DNA from: Rhodospirillaceae bacterium UBA3470
GTDB taxonomy: Bacteria; Pseudomonadota; Alphaproteobacteria; Rhodospirillales; Casp-alpha2
NCBI GenBank assembly: GCA_002378125.1
Contig: DFRF01000070.1
Location: 1-12,531 of the forward strand
Direction of reading: 5' to 3'
DNA: 12,531 nucleotides
Shown: in pieces, positions 6,568-12,531 of the stretch
How the letters are laid out: each line of letters begins with the position of its first letter
Numbering within the stretch: the stretch's first letter is position 1
Program-made: the position numbers and the translations under genes
The notes under the pieces: generated by a model
Seen by the model: only the letters and a program-made list of their open reading frames with translations
What the model was told of the DNA's origin: nothing
Database searches by the model: none

Positions 6568-7818
6568 TCAGTATTCGTCATTGATGTTTGTGGCGTTACC
6601 CGAGGCAACCACGCCGGCTTCGATAAGTGCATCGATTTCTGCGTTCGACAATTGCAGATCCTGTTTAAGGATTTCGGATGTATCGGCGCCCGTGTCCCGT
6701 CCGATCCAACGGACCTGGCCTGGTGTCTCGCTGAGCCGGGGGACCACGCCAGCGACGGTCACGTTACCCAGTACGTCATCGACCACGTCCACCAACATAT
6801 CTCGGGCTTGATAATGTGGATCGGCAAAGATATCAGCTATGGTGTATATCCGGGCTGCGGGGACCTTAGCGGCTTCCAGTTGCGTCTCCAACGCAACGGC
6901 ATCCATGGTGCGTGTCCAAGCGGCGACGGCGTCGTCGCATGCCACGACGTTTTCGGCTCTTGCGACAGCAGATGAAAATCGGGGGTCCGTGATCATGTCC
7001 TCGCGTTCCATGACCAAGGCGAGGCGTCGGAACACCGCATTCGACGCGGCTGTGATTGTTACAAAACCGTCATCCCGGGTGGGGTAAATGGAATTAGGAG
7101 CACTACCGGGTAGACGCGGTCCGGCGCGGCCGGCGATAATGCCGAGTTGTTGAAAGGCCGGTACGTGCGGTTCCATGAAGCTAAACGCACCTTCATAAAG
7201 CGCTGTGTCAACGATTTGGCCGTGTCCAGTCCGTTGGCGTTCTAGAATTGCCATGACTGTTCCGAAGGCACCGTAGGTGCCGGCAATATAATCCGTGAGC
7301 GGTGTCGCGGTACGTGGCGGCGGGCGATCAGGGTCACCGGTGATCTCACGTAACCCACTTGTGGCCTCGCAAACGACACCGTAGCCGCCGCGATCGCTGT
7401 AGGGGCCGTTCTGGCCGTAGCCACTGATCCGAACCATGATCAACCCCGGGTTGGCATTCGATAGGGTGTCGTAACCTAGTCCCCATCTTTCAAGGGTGCC
7501 GGGGCGAAAGTTTTCGACCACGATATCGGCCGTTTCACAAAGGCGACGCGTAAGCTTCCGACCGGCGTCGGTTCGCAAATCGATTGAGATGTTGCGCTTT
7601 CCACGTTGGATTGAGGCATTGTAGAGAGAGCGTCCCTTGTGGCGATGTCCGAGGGAGCGAACGGCATCGCCCTCGGCCTGCTCTACCTTGATGACGTCGC
7701 ATCCAAAATCGGCCAGAAGTCGCGCGCAGAAGGGACCGGCGACTGTGGAGCCTAATTCAATCGCGCGGAGACCTGTGAGTGGTCCCGCGCGCGGTGAAGA
7801 ATGAGGAGCATCAGGCAT
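6568..7818 (-). CDS. CaiB/BaiF (class III) CoA-transferase family protein
   Basis: This 416-residue protein is a complete family III CoA-transferase, which passes CoA between carboxylic acids without a ping-pong intermediate pool. Typical marks are GLRAIELGSTVAGPFCARLL (16-35), DVIKVEQ with GD (41-51), YNASIQRGKRNISIDLR (66-82), IVVENFRPGTLERWGLGY (99-116), SGYGQNGPY (132-140) and the catalytic Asp176 in TPLTDYIAG, equivalent to Asp169 of formyl-CoA transferase. GHGQIVDTALYEG (198-210) follows as expected. Its role in the cluster is probably to activate the substrate acid as a CoA thioester or to recover CoA from a product; the acid is unknown. ATG at 7818 has a modest AGGG about 9 nt upstream. 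It is the first gene of the minus-strand cluster and is divergent from aspS. Confidence 0.92.
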   Translation of the reverse strand: MPDAPHSSPRAGPLTGLRAIELGSTVAGPFCARLLADFGCDVIKVEQAEGDAVRSLGHRHKGRSLYNASIQRGKRNISIDLRTDAGRKLTRRLCETADIVVENFRPGTLERWGLGYDTLSNANPGLIMVRISGYGQNGPYSDRGGYGVVCEATSGLREITGDPDRPPPRTATPLTDYIAGTYGAFGTVMAILERQRTGHGQIVDTALYEGAFSFMEPHVPAFQQLGIIAGRAGPRLPGSAPNSIYPTRDDGFVTITAASNAVFRRLALVMEREDMITDPRFSSAVARAENVVACDDAVAAWTRTMDAVALETQLEAAKVPAARIYTIADIFADPHYQARDMLVDVVDDVLGNVTVAGVVPRLSETPGQVRWIGRDTGADTSEILKQDLQLSNAEIDALIEAGVVASGNATNINDEY

Positions 7819-8322
7819 CGGCTAGACCCTACAGTTATTCGTGGCCGGACAATTGCGGATATACGGCATGGCGGCGATTGTAACACACAAACAAGACCGC
7901 TGGAATTTGACGCCTGTTTCAAATGCTTAGAGCAATGGTTTGGAATGTTTCGTGTTAATACGGTGGATGTGCGAAGCGAATATGAGACAAAACATAATTG
8001 GGTTTGTATTTCTCATCTCAAAATCTCAAATTTCGGTCGAAGCGACGAGACCCACGGCTTTGGAGCTAGTCAACGTGTTCACAATCGACCATCGATTATT
8101 GGCTGGTGGGGCGAAACTAGAAAAACTGTCTGTATTCCGCCGGTCAACCTTGGGAGCTTGGTTACATTTTGTCGTACACGGGCGTTCCAAGGACTGGAGA
8201 GATTTGTTTTATCAAATTGCTTCCAAAGGCGCGTTTAATCGTTTCCAAGTGGTAAAAATCGTGTAAACAAACGCCGCAAATTGTCACATAAGCAATATCA
8301 TCAAAATTCCGAAGGCGAACAC
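7819..8322. other. Divergent intergenic region, no gene seen
   Basis: This 504-bp stretch lies between the divergent CoA-transferase and aspS genes. It is visibly richer in A and T than the flanking genes. Open frames exist on both strands (up to 145 codons) but none shows a recognisable protein motif, ribosome site or sensible composition. The promoters for both divergent genes should be here, yet I found no -35/-10 pair with acceptable spacing. No tRNA, terminator or long repeat was seen. Confidence 0.6.
8311..8315 (+). promoter_or_regulatory. Ribosome-binding site deciding the aspS start
   Basis: GAAGG lies 7 nt before the GTG at 8323. The later ATG at 8335 and the earlier TTG at 8281 have no comparable site, which favours the GTG. 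Confidence 0.5.
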
Positions 8323-10134
8323 GTGAGCGAAACCATGCACCCTTACCGAACACACACCTGCGGAGAACTCAGGGAAGAGCATATTGACCAGACGGTACGT
8401 CTATCGGGTTGGATACACCGCAAGCGTGATCATGGAAACCTCGTCTTTATCGATCTGCGGGACCACTTCGGCCTTACGCAATGTGTGATCGATGTTTCTA
8501 GCGAGTTGTTCCCCATTGTTGAGGGAGCCCGTCCGGAAAGCGTTTTGACCGTGACCGGACCTGTGGTCGCGCGCACCGTGGATACGGAAAACGCCAATAT
8601 CGATACCGGTAAGGTGGAGGTCCGTATTCGCGAAATTATTGTTGAGAACCCAGCCGAAGTACTACCCATGCAAGTAGCCGGCGATCAGGAGTTCGGCGAA
8701 GAGGTCCGACTGAAGTATCGGTTCCTGGACCTGCGTCGGAAACAGACCCACGACAACATCATTTTGCGCTCACAGGTCATTTCCTCGATTCGACGGCGAA
8801 TGACCGATCAGGGGTTCCTGGAAATTCAGACGCCAATATTGACTGCGTCGTCGCCTGAGGGCGCACGCGATTACCTGGTGCCATCGCGACAGCATCCGGG
8901 CAAATTCTACGCGCTGCCGCAGGCACCGCAGCAGTTTAAGCAATTGTTGATGATTTCGGGGTTCGACAAGTACTTCCAAATCGCGCCGTGCTTCCGAGAC
9001 GAAGACGCTCGAGCCGATCGTTCCCCGGGGGAATTCTATCAACTGGACCTGGAAATGGCCTACGTCACGCAAGACGACGTATTTAATGCTATCGAACCAG
9101 TCTTGGGCGGCGTGTTCGAAGAGTTTGGCGACGATAATAAGGTGACGTCGGCGCCGTTTCCGCGCATTGCCTTCGCCGACAGCATGGCCAATTACGGCAC
9201 CGACAAACCAGATTTGCGCAATCCCATCAAAATGGCTGATGTGACCGAAAAGTTCCGTGGGTCGGGATTTAAGATTTTTGCCGGCATGATAGAAAAGGAC
9301 GACAAGGTTCGTGTCTACGCCATTCCCGCACCGACAGGGGGGAGCCGTGCCTTTTGTGATCGCATGAATAAATGGGCGCAGGGTGAGGGGCAACCTGGGC
9401 TCGGCTACATCTTCTTCCGGGATGGAGAAGGGGCCGGGCCAATCGCCAAGAACATCGGTGAGGATCGTACCAACAGGCTCCGTGATGAACTCGGCCTGAA
9501 AGATGGCGACGCGGTGTTCTTCGTCTGTGGTGTGCCAGCCGAATTCGCAAGCTTTGCCGCAGCCGCACGCATGAAAGTCGGAGAAGATCTGGAACTTTGC
9601 GAGACCGGTGCTTTCCGGTTTTGCTGGATCGTCGATTACCCCATGTTCGAAATGGATGAGGAAAACGGTAAGATCGAGTTCTCCCATAATCCGTTTTCCA
9701 TGCCACAGGGTGGGCTTAAGGCGCTGGAGACTCAGGACCCCCTCGACGTGTTGGCATATCAATATGACATCGTCTGCAATGGTGTTGAGTTGTCTTCTGG
9801 GGCGATTCGAAATCACCGTCCCGACATCATGGTCAAGGCTTTTGGGATTGCCGGATATGGGCCTGAGGTCGTCGAAGAGCGGTTCGGTGGTATGTTCCGC
9901 GCGCTGCAGTACGGGGCGCCGCCGCATGGCGGCTCGGCGCCGGGCATCGATCGAATCGTGATGCTCTTGGCCAATGAGCCTAACATCCGTGAAGTCATCG
10001 CGTTTCCAATGAACCAGCGGGCCGAGGACCTAATGATGGGGGCGCCGGGAACGGCGGATACCACACACCTAAACGAGTTGCATCTCCGTTTACTCACGCC
10101 GAAGGTTAAAACCGGGGATGAAGCCACCGAATAG
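8323..10134 (+). CDS. aspS: Aspartate--tRNA ligase (bacterial type)
   Basis: AspRS charges tRNA with aspartate in the cytoplasm. The 603-residue length and layout are those of bacterial AspRS: an N-terminal anticodon-binding OB domain beginning YRTHTCGELR and including LSGWIHRKRDHGN, a catalytic class II core, an inserted GAD domain in the middle, and a C-terminal core. Motif 2 is FRDEDARADRSPGEFYQLD with Arg225; motif 3 is GSAPGIDRIVMLL with Arg544; the substrate loop reads LPQAPQQFKQLLM where many relatives have PQSPQ. His32 in GWIHRKRDHG is the residue linked, by work on Pseudomonas AspRS, to non-discriminating enzymes that also charge tRNA-Asn for GatCAB; this is inference. The GTG at 8323 is preferred for its ribosome site; ATG 8335 (MHPYRTHTCG) is the usual family start and remains possible. 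It is monocistronic or leads into the lipoprotein gene 105 bp downstream. Confidence 0.97.
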   Translation: MSETMHPYRTHTCGELREEHIDQTVRLSGWIHRKRDHGNLVFIDLRDHFGLTQCVIDVSSELFPIVEGARPESVLTVTGPVVARTVDTENANIDTGKVEVRIREIIVENPAEVLPMQVAGDQEFGEEVRLKYRFLDLRRKQTHDNIILRSQVISSIRRRMTDQGFLEIQTPILTASSPEGARDYLVPSRQHPGKFYALPQAPQQFKQLLMISGFDKYFQIAPCFRDEDARADRSPGEFYQLDLEMAYVTQDDVFNAIEPVLGGVFEEFGDDNKVTSAPFPRIAFADSMANYGTDKPDLRNPIKMADVTEKFRGSGFKIFAGMIEKDDKVRVYAIPAPTGGSRAFCDRMNKWAQGEGQPGLGYIFFRDGEGAGPIAKNIGEDRTNRLRDELGLKDGDAVFFVCGVPAEFASFAAAARMKVGEDLELCETGAFRFCWIVDYPMFEMDEENGKIEFSHNPFSMPQGGLKALETQDPLDVLAYQYDIVCNGVELSSGAIRNHRPDIMVKAFGIAGYGPEVVEERFGGMFRALQYGAPPHGGSAPGIDRIVMLLANEPNIREVIAFPMNQRAEDLMMGAPGTADTTHLNELHLRLLTPKVKTGDEATE

Positions 10135-10239
10135 TCGTTACGATCTGTAACAATTTATGAGTTGCTCGGTTAATTCGCCTGGGGCCATAATACGGCAATA
10201 AAGACAAAAAAACTGATTTAAATCCCAGGGCCCATCAGC

Positions 10240-11133
10240 ATGAACACAAATGCGACCATTGGCGCATTGATTTTGAGCACTTTGCTGGTTGCAGGGTGCG
10301 CCCTGCCTGTGCCCCTTCAGGTGGCATCCTGGGCGCTAGACGGAATTTCATATATCATGACCGAAAAATCCGTGACGGATCACGGTATTTCGGTTGTCGC
10401 CCAAAAGGATTGTGCCGTCTGGCGCGGCGTGACCGCTGGCGAGCTATGCCGCGAATGGCAGGACGCCAGTGTTACATTGGTGGCGGATAATCGAGCAACG
10501 GTTCAACCGATAGTACCTGCGATTATTACCGCGGGTTTTGCTCCGCCGGCATACTCTGATCTTCAGCCACTCGACGCGAACTTGGATGACGGCCAGTCGC
10601 GTAGCGATGAGATGATGAAATCCGTGACCACTGTTGTCCCGGTGACGGTGCCGAAACGTATACCGAATGTTACGCAACCCGGCTCCAACTCGACTGCGCT
10701 GCTGTCAAAACTGCCGGTCCGCGAGCGCATGTTGGTGAATGTTTCGCCGAAAGTGCCTAAGCGCTCGACCCGACATGCCGTGTCGGCATCGGTGATGAAT
10801 GTGGCAGCCAGTACGCAACCTGCGGCGGGCATTTATTTCGTGATTGGAAGTTTCCGCAATTTTGGAAATGCCCGAACTTTGGCTTCGCGACATGGTACGT
10901 TGGTGCCGGCGGTGTTGGCGGCGAAACTTGACGGCACGCCTGTCTATCGGGTGGTGGTTGGGCCCGCCGTTCCTGGACGTGAGAAATACCTCCACCGTCG
11001 GATTGCGAAGATGGGCCTTCGTGATACCTGGGCGATCCGGGTGCAACCCGACGACTGGTCGATTGCCAGTCGGGCCATTGAGCACGCCGCCTGGGCCACC
11101 CCGACTTCTCAACTGGCGCAATCACGCCGCTAA
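10240..11133 (+). CDS. Lipoprotein with C-terminal SPOR-like domain
   Basis: This 297-residue protein begins with a short lipoprotein signal peptide; the lipobox LVAGC puts the lipidated cysteine at residue 20, so it should be anchored in the envelope facing the periplasm. Residues 29-75 (ASWALDGISYIMTEKSVTDH, then CAVWRGV and LCREW) form a block I recognise from uncharacterised alphaproteobacterial lipoproteins; Cys58 and Cys70 could pair. Residues about 85-190 are low in complexity and rich in Val, Pro, Thr and Ser, a likely linker. Residues about 197-270 (GIYFVIGSFRNFGNARTLAS, then VYRVVVGP) fit a SPOR domain, which in known cases binds denuded septal peptidoglycan. A role near the division site is therefore plausible but inferred. 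ATG 10240 is preceded by AGGG about 10 nt upstream. Confidence 0.8.
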   Translation: MNTNATIGALILSTLLVAGCALPVPLQVASWALDGISYIMTEKSVTDHGISVVAQKDCAVWRGVTAGELCREWQDASVTLVADNRATVQPIVPAIITAGFAPPAYSDLQPLDANLDDGQSRSDEMMKSVTTVVPVTVPKRIPNVTQPGSNSTALLSKLPVRERMLVNVSPKVPKRSTRHAVSASVMNVAASTQPAAGIYFVIGSFRNFGNARTLASRHGTLVPAVLAAKLDGTPVYRVVVGPAVPGREKYLHRRIAKMGLRDTWAIRVQPDDWSIASRAIEHAAWATPTSQLAQSRR

Positions 11134-11339
11134 AACTGAATCTCTGACGATCCCGTCAACTGCTTGAAGATGTCGCGGATAGCGCTGTAGAGGGGTTGCG
11201 ATGTCCACAACGCCGCTCGTCTGTAATCTCTGACTTGCTGCTATGCTGAGTACATTCAAGATCGGTTCTACGGTGGCGACCGGCCGTTCAGAGTAATTGC
11301 GTAAATGCGGCGCGACACGCTGAAATCGGGCGATTGAAC

Positions 11340-11398
11340 AAGAGGCGTTTGTATTGGGTGCGGGGCGTTTTTGTAACATCTTCGCGCCTCTTCTTTTT
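11340..11398 (+). terminator. Hairpin with T-tract, possible terminator
   Basis: AAGAGGCG at 11340-11347 is perfectly complementary to CGCCTCTT at 11385-11392, and the right arm runs into CTTTTT. The loop of 37 nt is long for an intrinsic terminator, so either the loop folds further or the element is the 3' end of a small transcript. It lies about 206 bp after the lipoprotein stop codon. Confidence 0.4.
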
Positions 11399-11467
11399 AT
11401 GCGTGGTTAATTTGTTGAAAACGAGGAGGCGTCAGTTTCTGTTCTGTAATGAGCAGTCCGTGAGCCA

Positions 11468-11526
11468 ATTAGGACTTTGTCAAAAATCAACTTTCAGGAA
11501 ATTCCTAATAATATTTGATTGACAAA
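11468..11526. repeat. Nested inverted repeats upstream of the EipB-like gene
   Basis: Three symmetric elements overlap: ATTAGGA (11468-11474) with TCCTAAT (11503-11509), TTTGTCAA (11476-11483) with TTGACAAA (11519-11526), and the palindrome AGGAAATTCCT in the interval. The first two interleave, so they cannot both form fully at once. This could be a regulator-binding region or alternative RNA folds; no known element is recognised, and AT-rich DNA gives such symmetry by chance fairly often. Confidence 0.3.
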
Positions 11527-11646
11527 AATTGCCAAATTGAACAAGGACGTTCGAGTGCATGGGTTGAATTCGTTACCTAGACAGGCCTAACAACCGCGCG
11601 TACCATCGGAAGGTTATACAAAGACCAATCCTTCGCTGTTTACCAC

Positions 11647-11651
11647 TGGAG
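11647..11651 (+). promoter_or_regulatory. Ribosome-binding site supporting the TTG start of the EipB-like gene
   Basis: TGGAG lies 8 nt before TTG 11660. The next ATG in frame is residue 31, at the signal-peptide cleavage site, so the TTG is needed for export. Confidence 0.5.
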
Positions 11652-11659
11652 CACGATTA

Positions 11660-12508
11660 TTGGCGCTGTTTCTAAGGTCCTTCATAGTACTCCTCTTGGC
11701 GACCTTAGCTCTGACCCTCGGCGTGGCTCTGGTCGATACAAGGCCCGCGATGGCGGTGGATCTTACGCCGCATCGCGCCCATTACAACATGAGCTTGGCA
11801 TCCGCTGAACGAGGTTCGAGTGTCAACGGTGCTTCCGGTTCCATGGTATACAGCTTTTGGGACAATTGTGATTCCTGGGCAGCGGAAACCAACGTCAGGC
11901 TGAAGCTCATTTATGCCGACAATGGAGGAATTGAGACGAATTGGTCATTTGCTAGTTGGGAAACCAAAGATGGCAAGTCCTTCCGGTTTCATGTTCGCCA
12001 CAGGCGGGATGGACTACTTGTCGAATCCCTAAAGGGAACGGTACGACGGGCGCACGCGGTGGACGCCGCTGATGCCTTGTTTTCCGCACCCAAGGACAAG
12101 GTGATCACACTGCCTGCGGGCACGTTGTTTCCAACGCGTCACTTGATCGACCTCATATCGGCGGGTAAGGAAGGACGATCGATTTTCCGTCGCACTGTTT
12201 TTGATGGAACCAGCTTGGACAACCCTTATGAGATTAATGCGATTATCAGCCGAGACGGTGCCGTTGGTAGCAAACAGGTGAATGCGGCACAGCAATTATT
12301 TCGTGAAGCAGGTTTGGAATCTGAGGCTGTACGTCACGTGCGGATGGCATTCTTTTCTGCCGGGTCCAAGAACCCAGAGCCAGAGTTCGAGTTGGGCGTT
12401 GACTATAGGCGCGACGGAATTGCCCGTGCTATACGTCAGGACTTCGGCGATTTCGTTGTCGACCTTACCCTTGAAAGTATCGGGACTTTGGCGGGCCCGG
12501 AATGCTGA
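11660..12508 (+). CDS. eipB: EipB-like cell envelope integrity protein (DUF1849)
   Basis: This 282-residue exported protein matches the DUF1849/EipB family, periplasmic beta-spiral proteins needed for envelope integrity in Brucella. Residues 1-32 form a signal peptide (Arg6, hydrophobic run 8-25, AMA at 30-32 before the cut). The mature part starts VDLTPHRAHYNMSLASAERG, followed by GASGSMVYSFWDNCDSW, WETKDGKSFRFHVRH, LPAGTLFPTRHLIDLI and TVFDGTSLDNPYE, all family-like. Cys70 and the last residue Cys282 correspond to the pair that forms the conserved disulfide in Brucella EipB (Cys69/Cys278), so an oxidised periplasmic form is expected. The start is TTG, supported by TGGAG 8 nt upstream and by the signal peptide. 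Its promoter probably lies in the structured AT-rich region upstream. The symbol is by family, not proven orthology. Confidence 0.88.
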   Translation: MALFLRSFIVLLLATLALTLGVALVDTRPAMAVDLTPHRAHYNMSLASAERGSSVNGASGSMVYSFWDNCDSWAAETNVRLKLIYADNGGIETNWSFASWETKDGKSFRFHVRHRRDGLLVESLKGTVRRAHAVDAADALFSAPKDKVITLPAGTLFPTRHLIDLISAGKEGRSIFRRTVFDGTSLDNPYEINAIISRDGAVGSKQVNAAQQLFREAGLESEAVRHVRMAFFSAGSKNPEPEFELGVDYRRDGIARAIRQDFGDFVVDLTLESIGTLAGPEC

Positions 12509-12531
12509 AGATGTTAGACGCAGCGACATGA

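Larger units (their letters stand above)
11134..11659. other. Intergenic region with hairpins, no gene seen
   Basis: This 526-bp stretch separates the lipoprotein and EipB-like genes. Frames of 62 and 85 codons exist but have no recognisable motif. It contains a 10-base direct repeat (AATCTCTGAC at 11139 and 11225), a terminator-like hairpin near 11340-11398 and nested inverted repeats at 11468-11526. The second half is AT-rich. It must hold the promoter of the downstream gene; TTGACA at 11519-11524 is a good -35 match but no proper -10 follows at 16-18 nt. Confidence 0.6.

Noticed and set aside
7801..8266. Plus-strand frames of 145 and 108 codons in the divergent intergenic region
   Set aside because: They overlap each other, have no recognisable motif or ribosome site, and the residue make-up looks random.
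8281..8322. Longer aspS start at TTG 8281
   Set aside because: It adds 14 residues not expected for AspRS and has no ribosome site; the GTG at 8323 has one.
8770..9927. 385-codon open frame on the minus strand
   Set aside because: It lies wholly inside aspS, shows no family motif, and is explained by the codon bias of the sense gene.
10137..10151. GTTAC/GTAAC hairpin just after aspS
   Set aside because: The stem is only 5 bp and no T-tract follows, so it is not a credible terminator.
11139..11234. 10-base direct repeat AATCTCTGAC, copies about 86 bp apart
   Set aside because: Only two copies and no symmetry; too little to call an operator or repeat family.
11122..11522. Frames of 85 (minus) and 62 (plus) codons between the lipoprotein and EipB-like genes
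   Set aside because: No motif, poor composition, no ribosome site; the plus frame crosses the terminator-like hairpin.
11552..11570. tRNA-like T-loop sequence GTTCGAGT
   Set aside because: The flanking bases do not form a T-stem, and no anticodon or acceptor arm can be drawn around it.
12509..12531. ATG codons at 12511 and 12528 as a possible next gene
   Set aside because: The first frame stops after six codons and the second is cut at the window edge, so neither can be judged.

Overview
The window reads as chromosomal DNA of an alphaproteobacterium, possibly Rhodospirillales-like. The evidence is an alphaproteobacterial-type aspartyl-tRNA synthetase, an EipB/DUF1849 envelope protein (a family essentially restricted to Alphaproteobacteria) and a lipoprotein of a type seen in that class. 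I see no transposase, integrase, CRISPR array, tRNA or rRNA. I could not run any search, so family calls rest on motifs I recognise by reading.

Left part (1-7818), all functional genes on the minus strand. Position 1-368 is the N-terminus of an FMN-binding, membrane-anchored glutamate synthase family protein cut by the window edge. Upstream of it lies a catabolic cluster transcribed from 7818 towards 533: a class III (CaiB/BaiF) CoA-transferase, the carboxyltransferase (beta) subunit of an acyl-CoA carboxylase, a TauD/TfdA-type Fe(II)/2-oxoglutarate dioxygenase, a zinc-dependent alcohol dehydrogenase, a short-chain dehydrogenase (SDR) and an aldo/keto reductase (AKR). Some junctions are tight (3 bp SDR/AKR, 34 bp ADH/SDR, 26 bp CoA-transferase/carboxylase), which suggests co-transcription in blocks. 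The logic is CoA activation and carboxylation of an acid plus oxygenase and several redox steps on alcohol/carbonyl groups. The substrate cannot be read from the sequence, and no biotin carboxylase or intact biotin carrier is present here.

Two apparent fossils sit in this cluster. The clearest is a plus-strand MmcQ/YjbR-family pseudogene (3455-3819), recognisable over its whole length but carrying one frameshift in an A-rich run and two in-frame stop codons. A much weaker candidate is a short biotinyl-carrier-like remnant (4877-4933) in the gap just after the carboxyltransferase gene.

Right part (7819-12531), plus strand. After a 504-bp divergent intergenic region come aspS (GTG start favoured), a SPOR-type lipoprotein, a 526-bp non-coding stretch with a terminator-like hairpin and nested inverted repeats, and an EipB-like periplasmic protein with a TTG start and the two cysteines expected for that family. 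These look like housekeeping and envelope genes, unrelated in function to the left-hand cluster.

I do not see a convincing undescribed multi-gene system. The items most worth a second look are the MmcQ/YjbR fossil, the orphan carboxyltransferase with its possible carrier remnant, the uncharacterised catabolic cluster, and the structured intergenic region before eipB.
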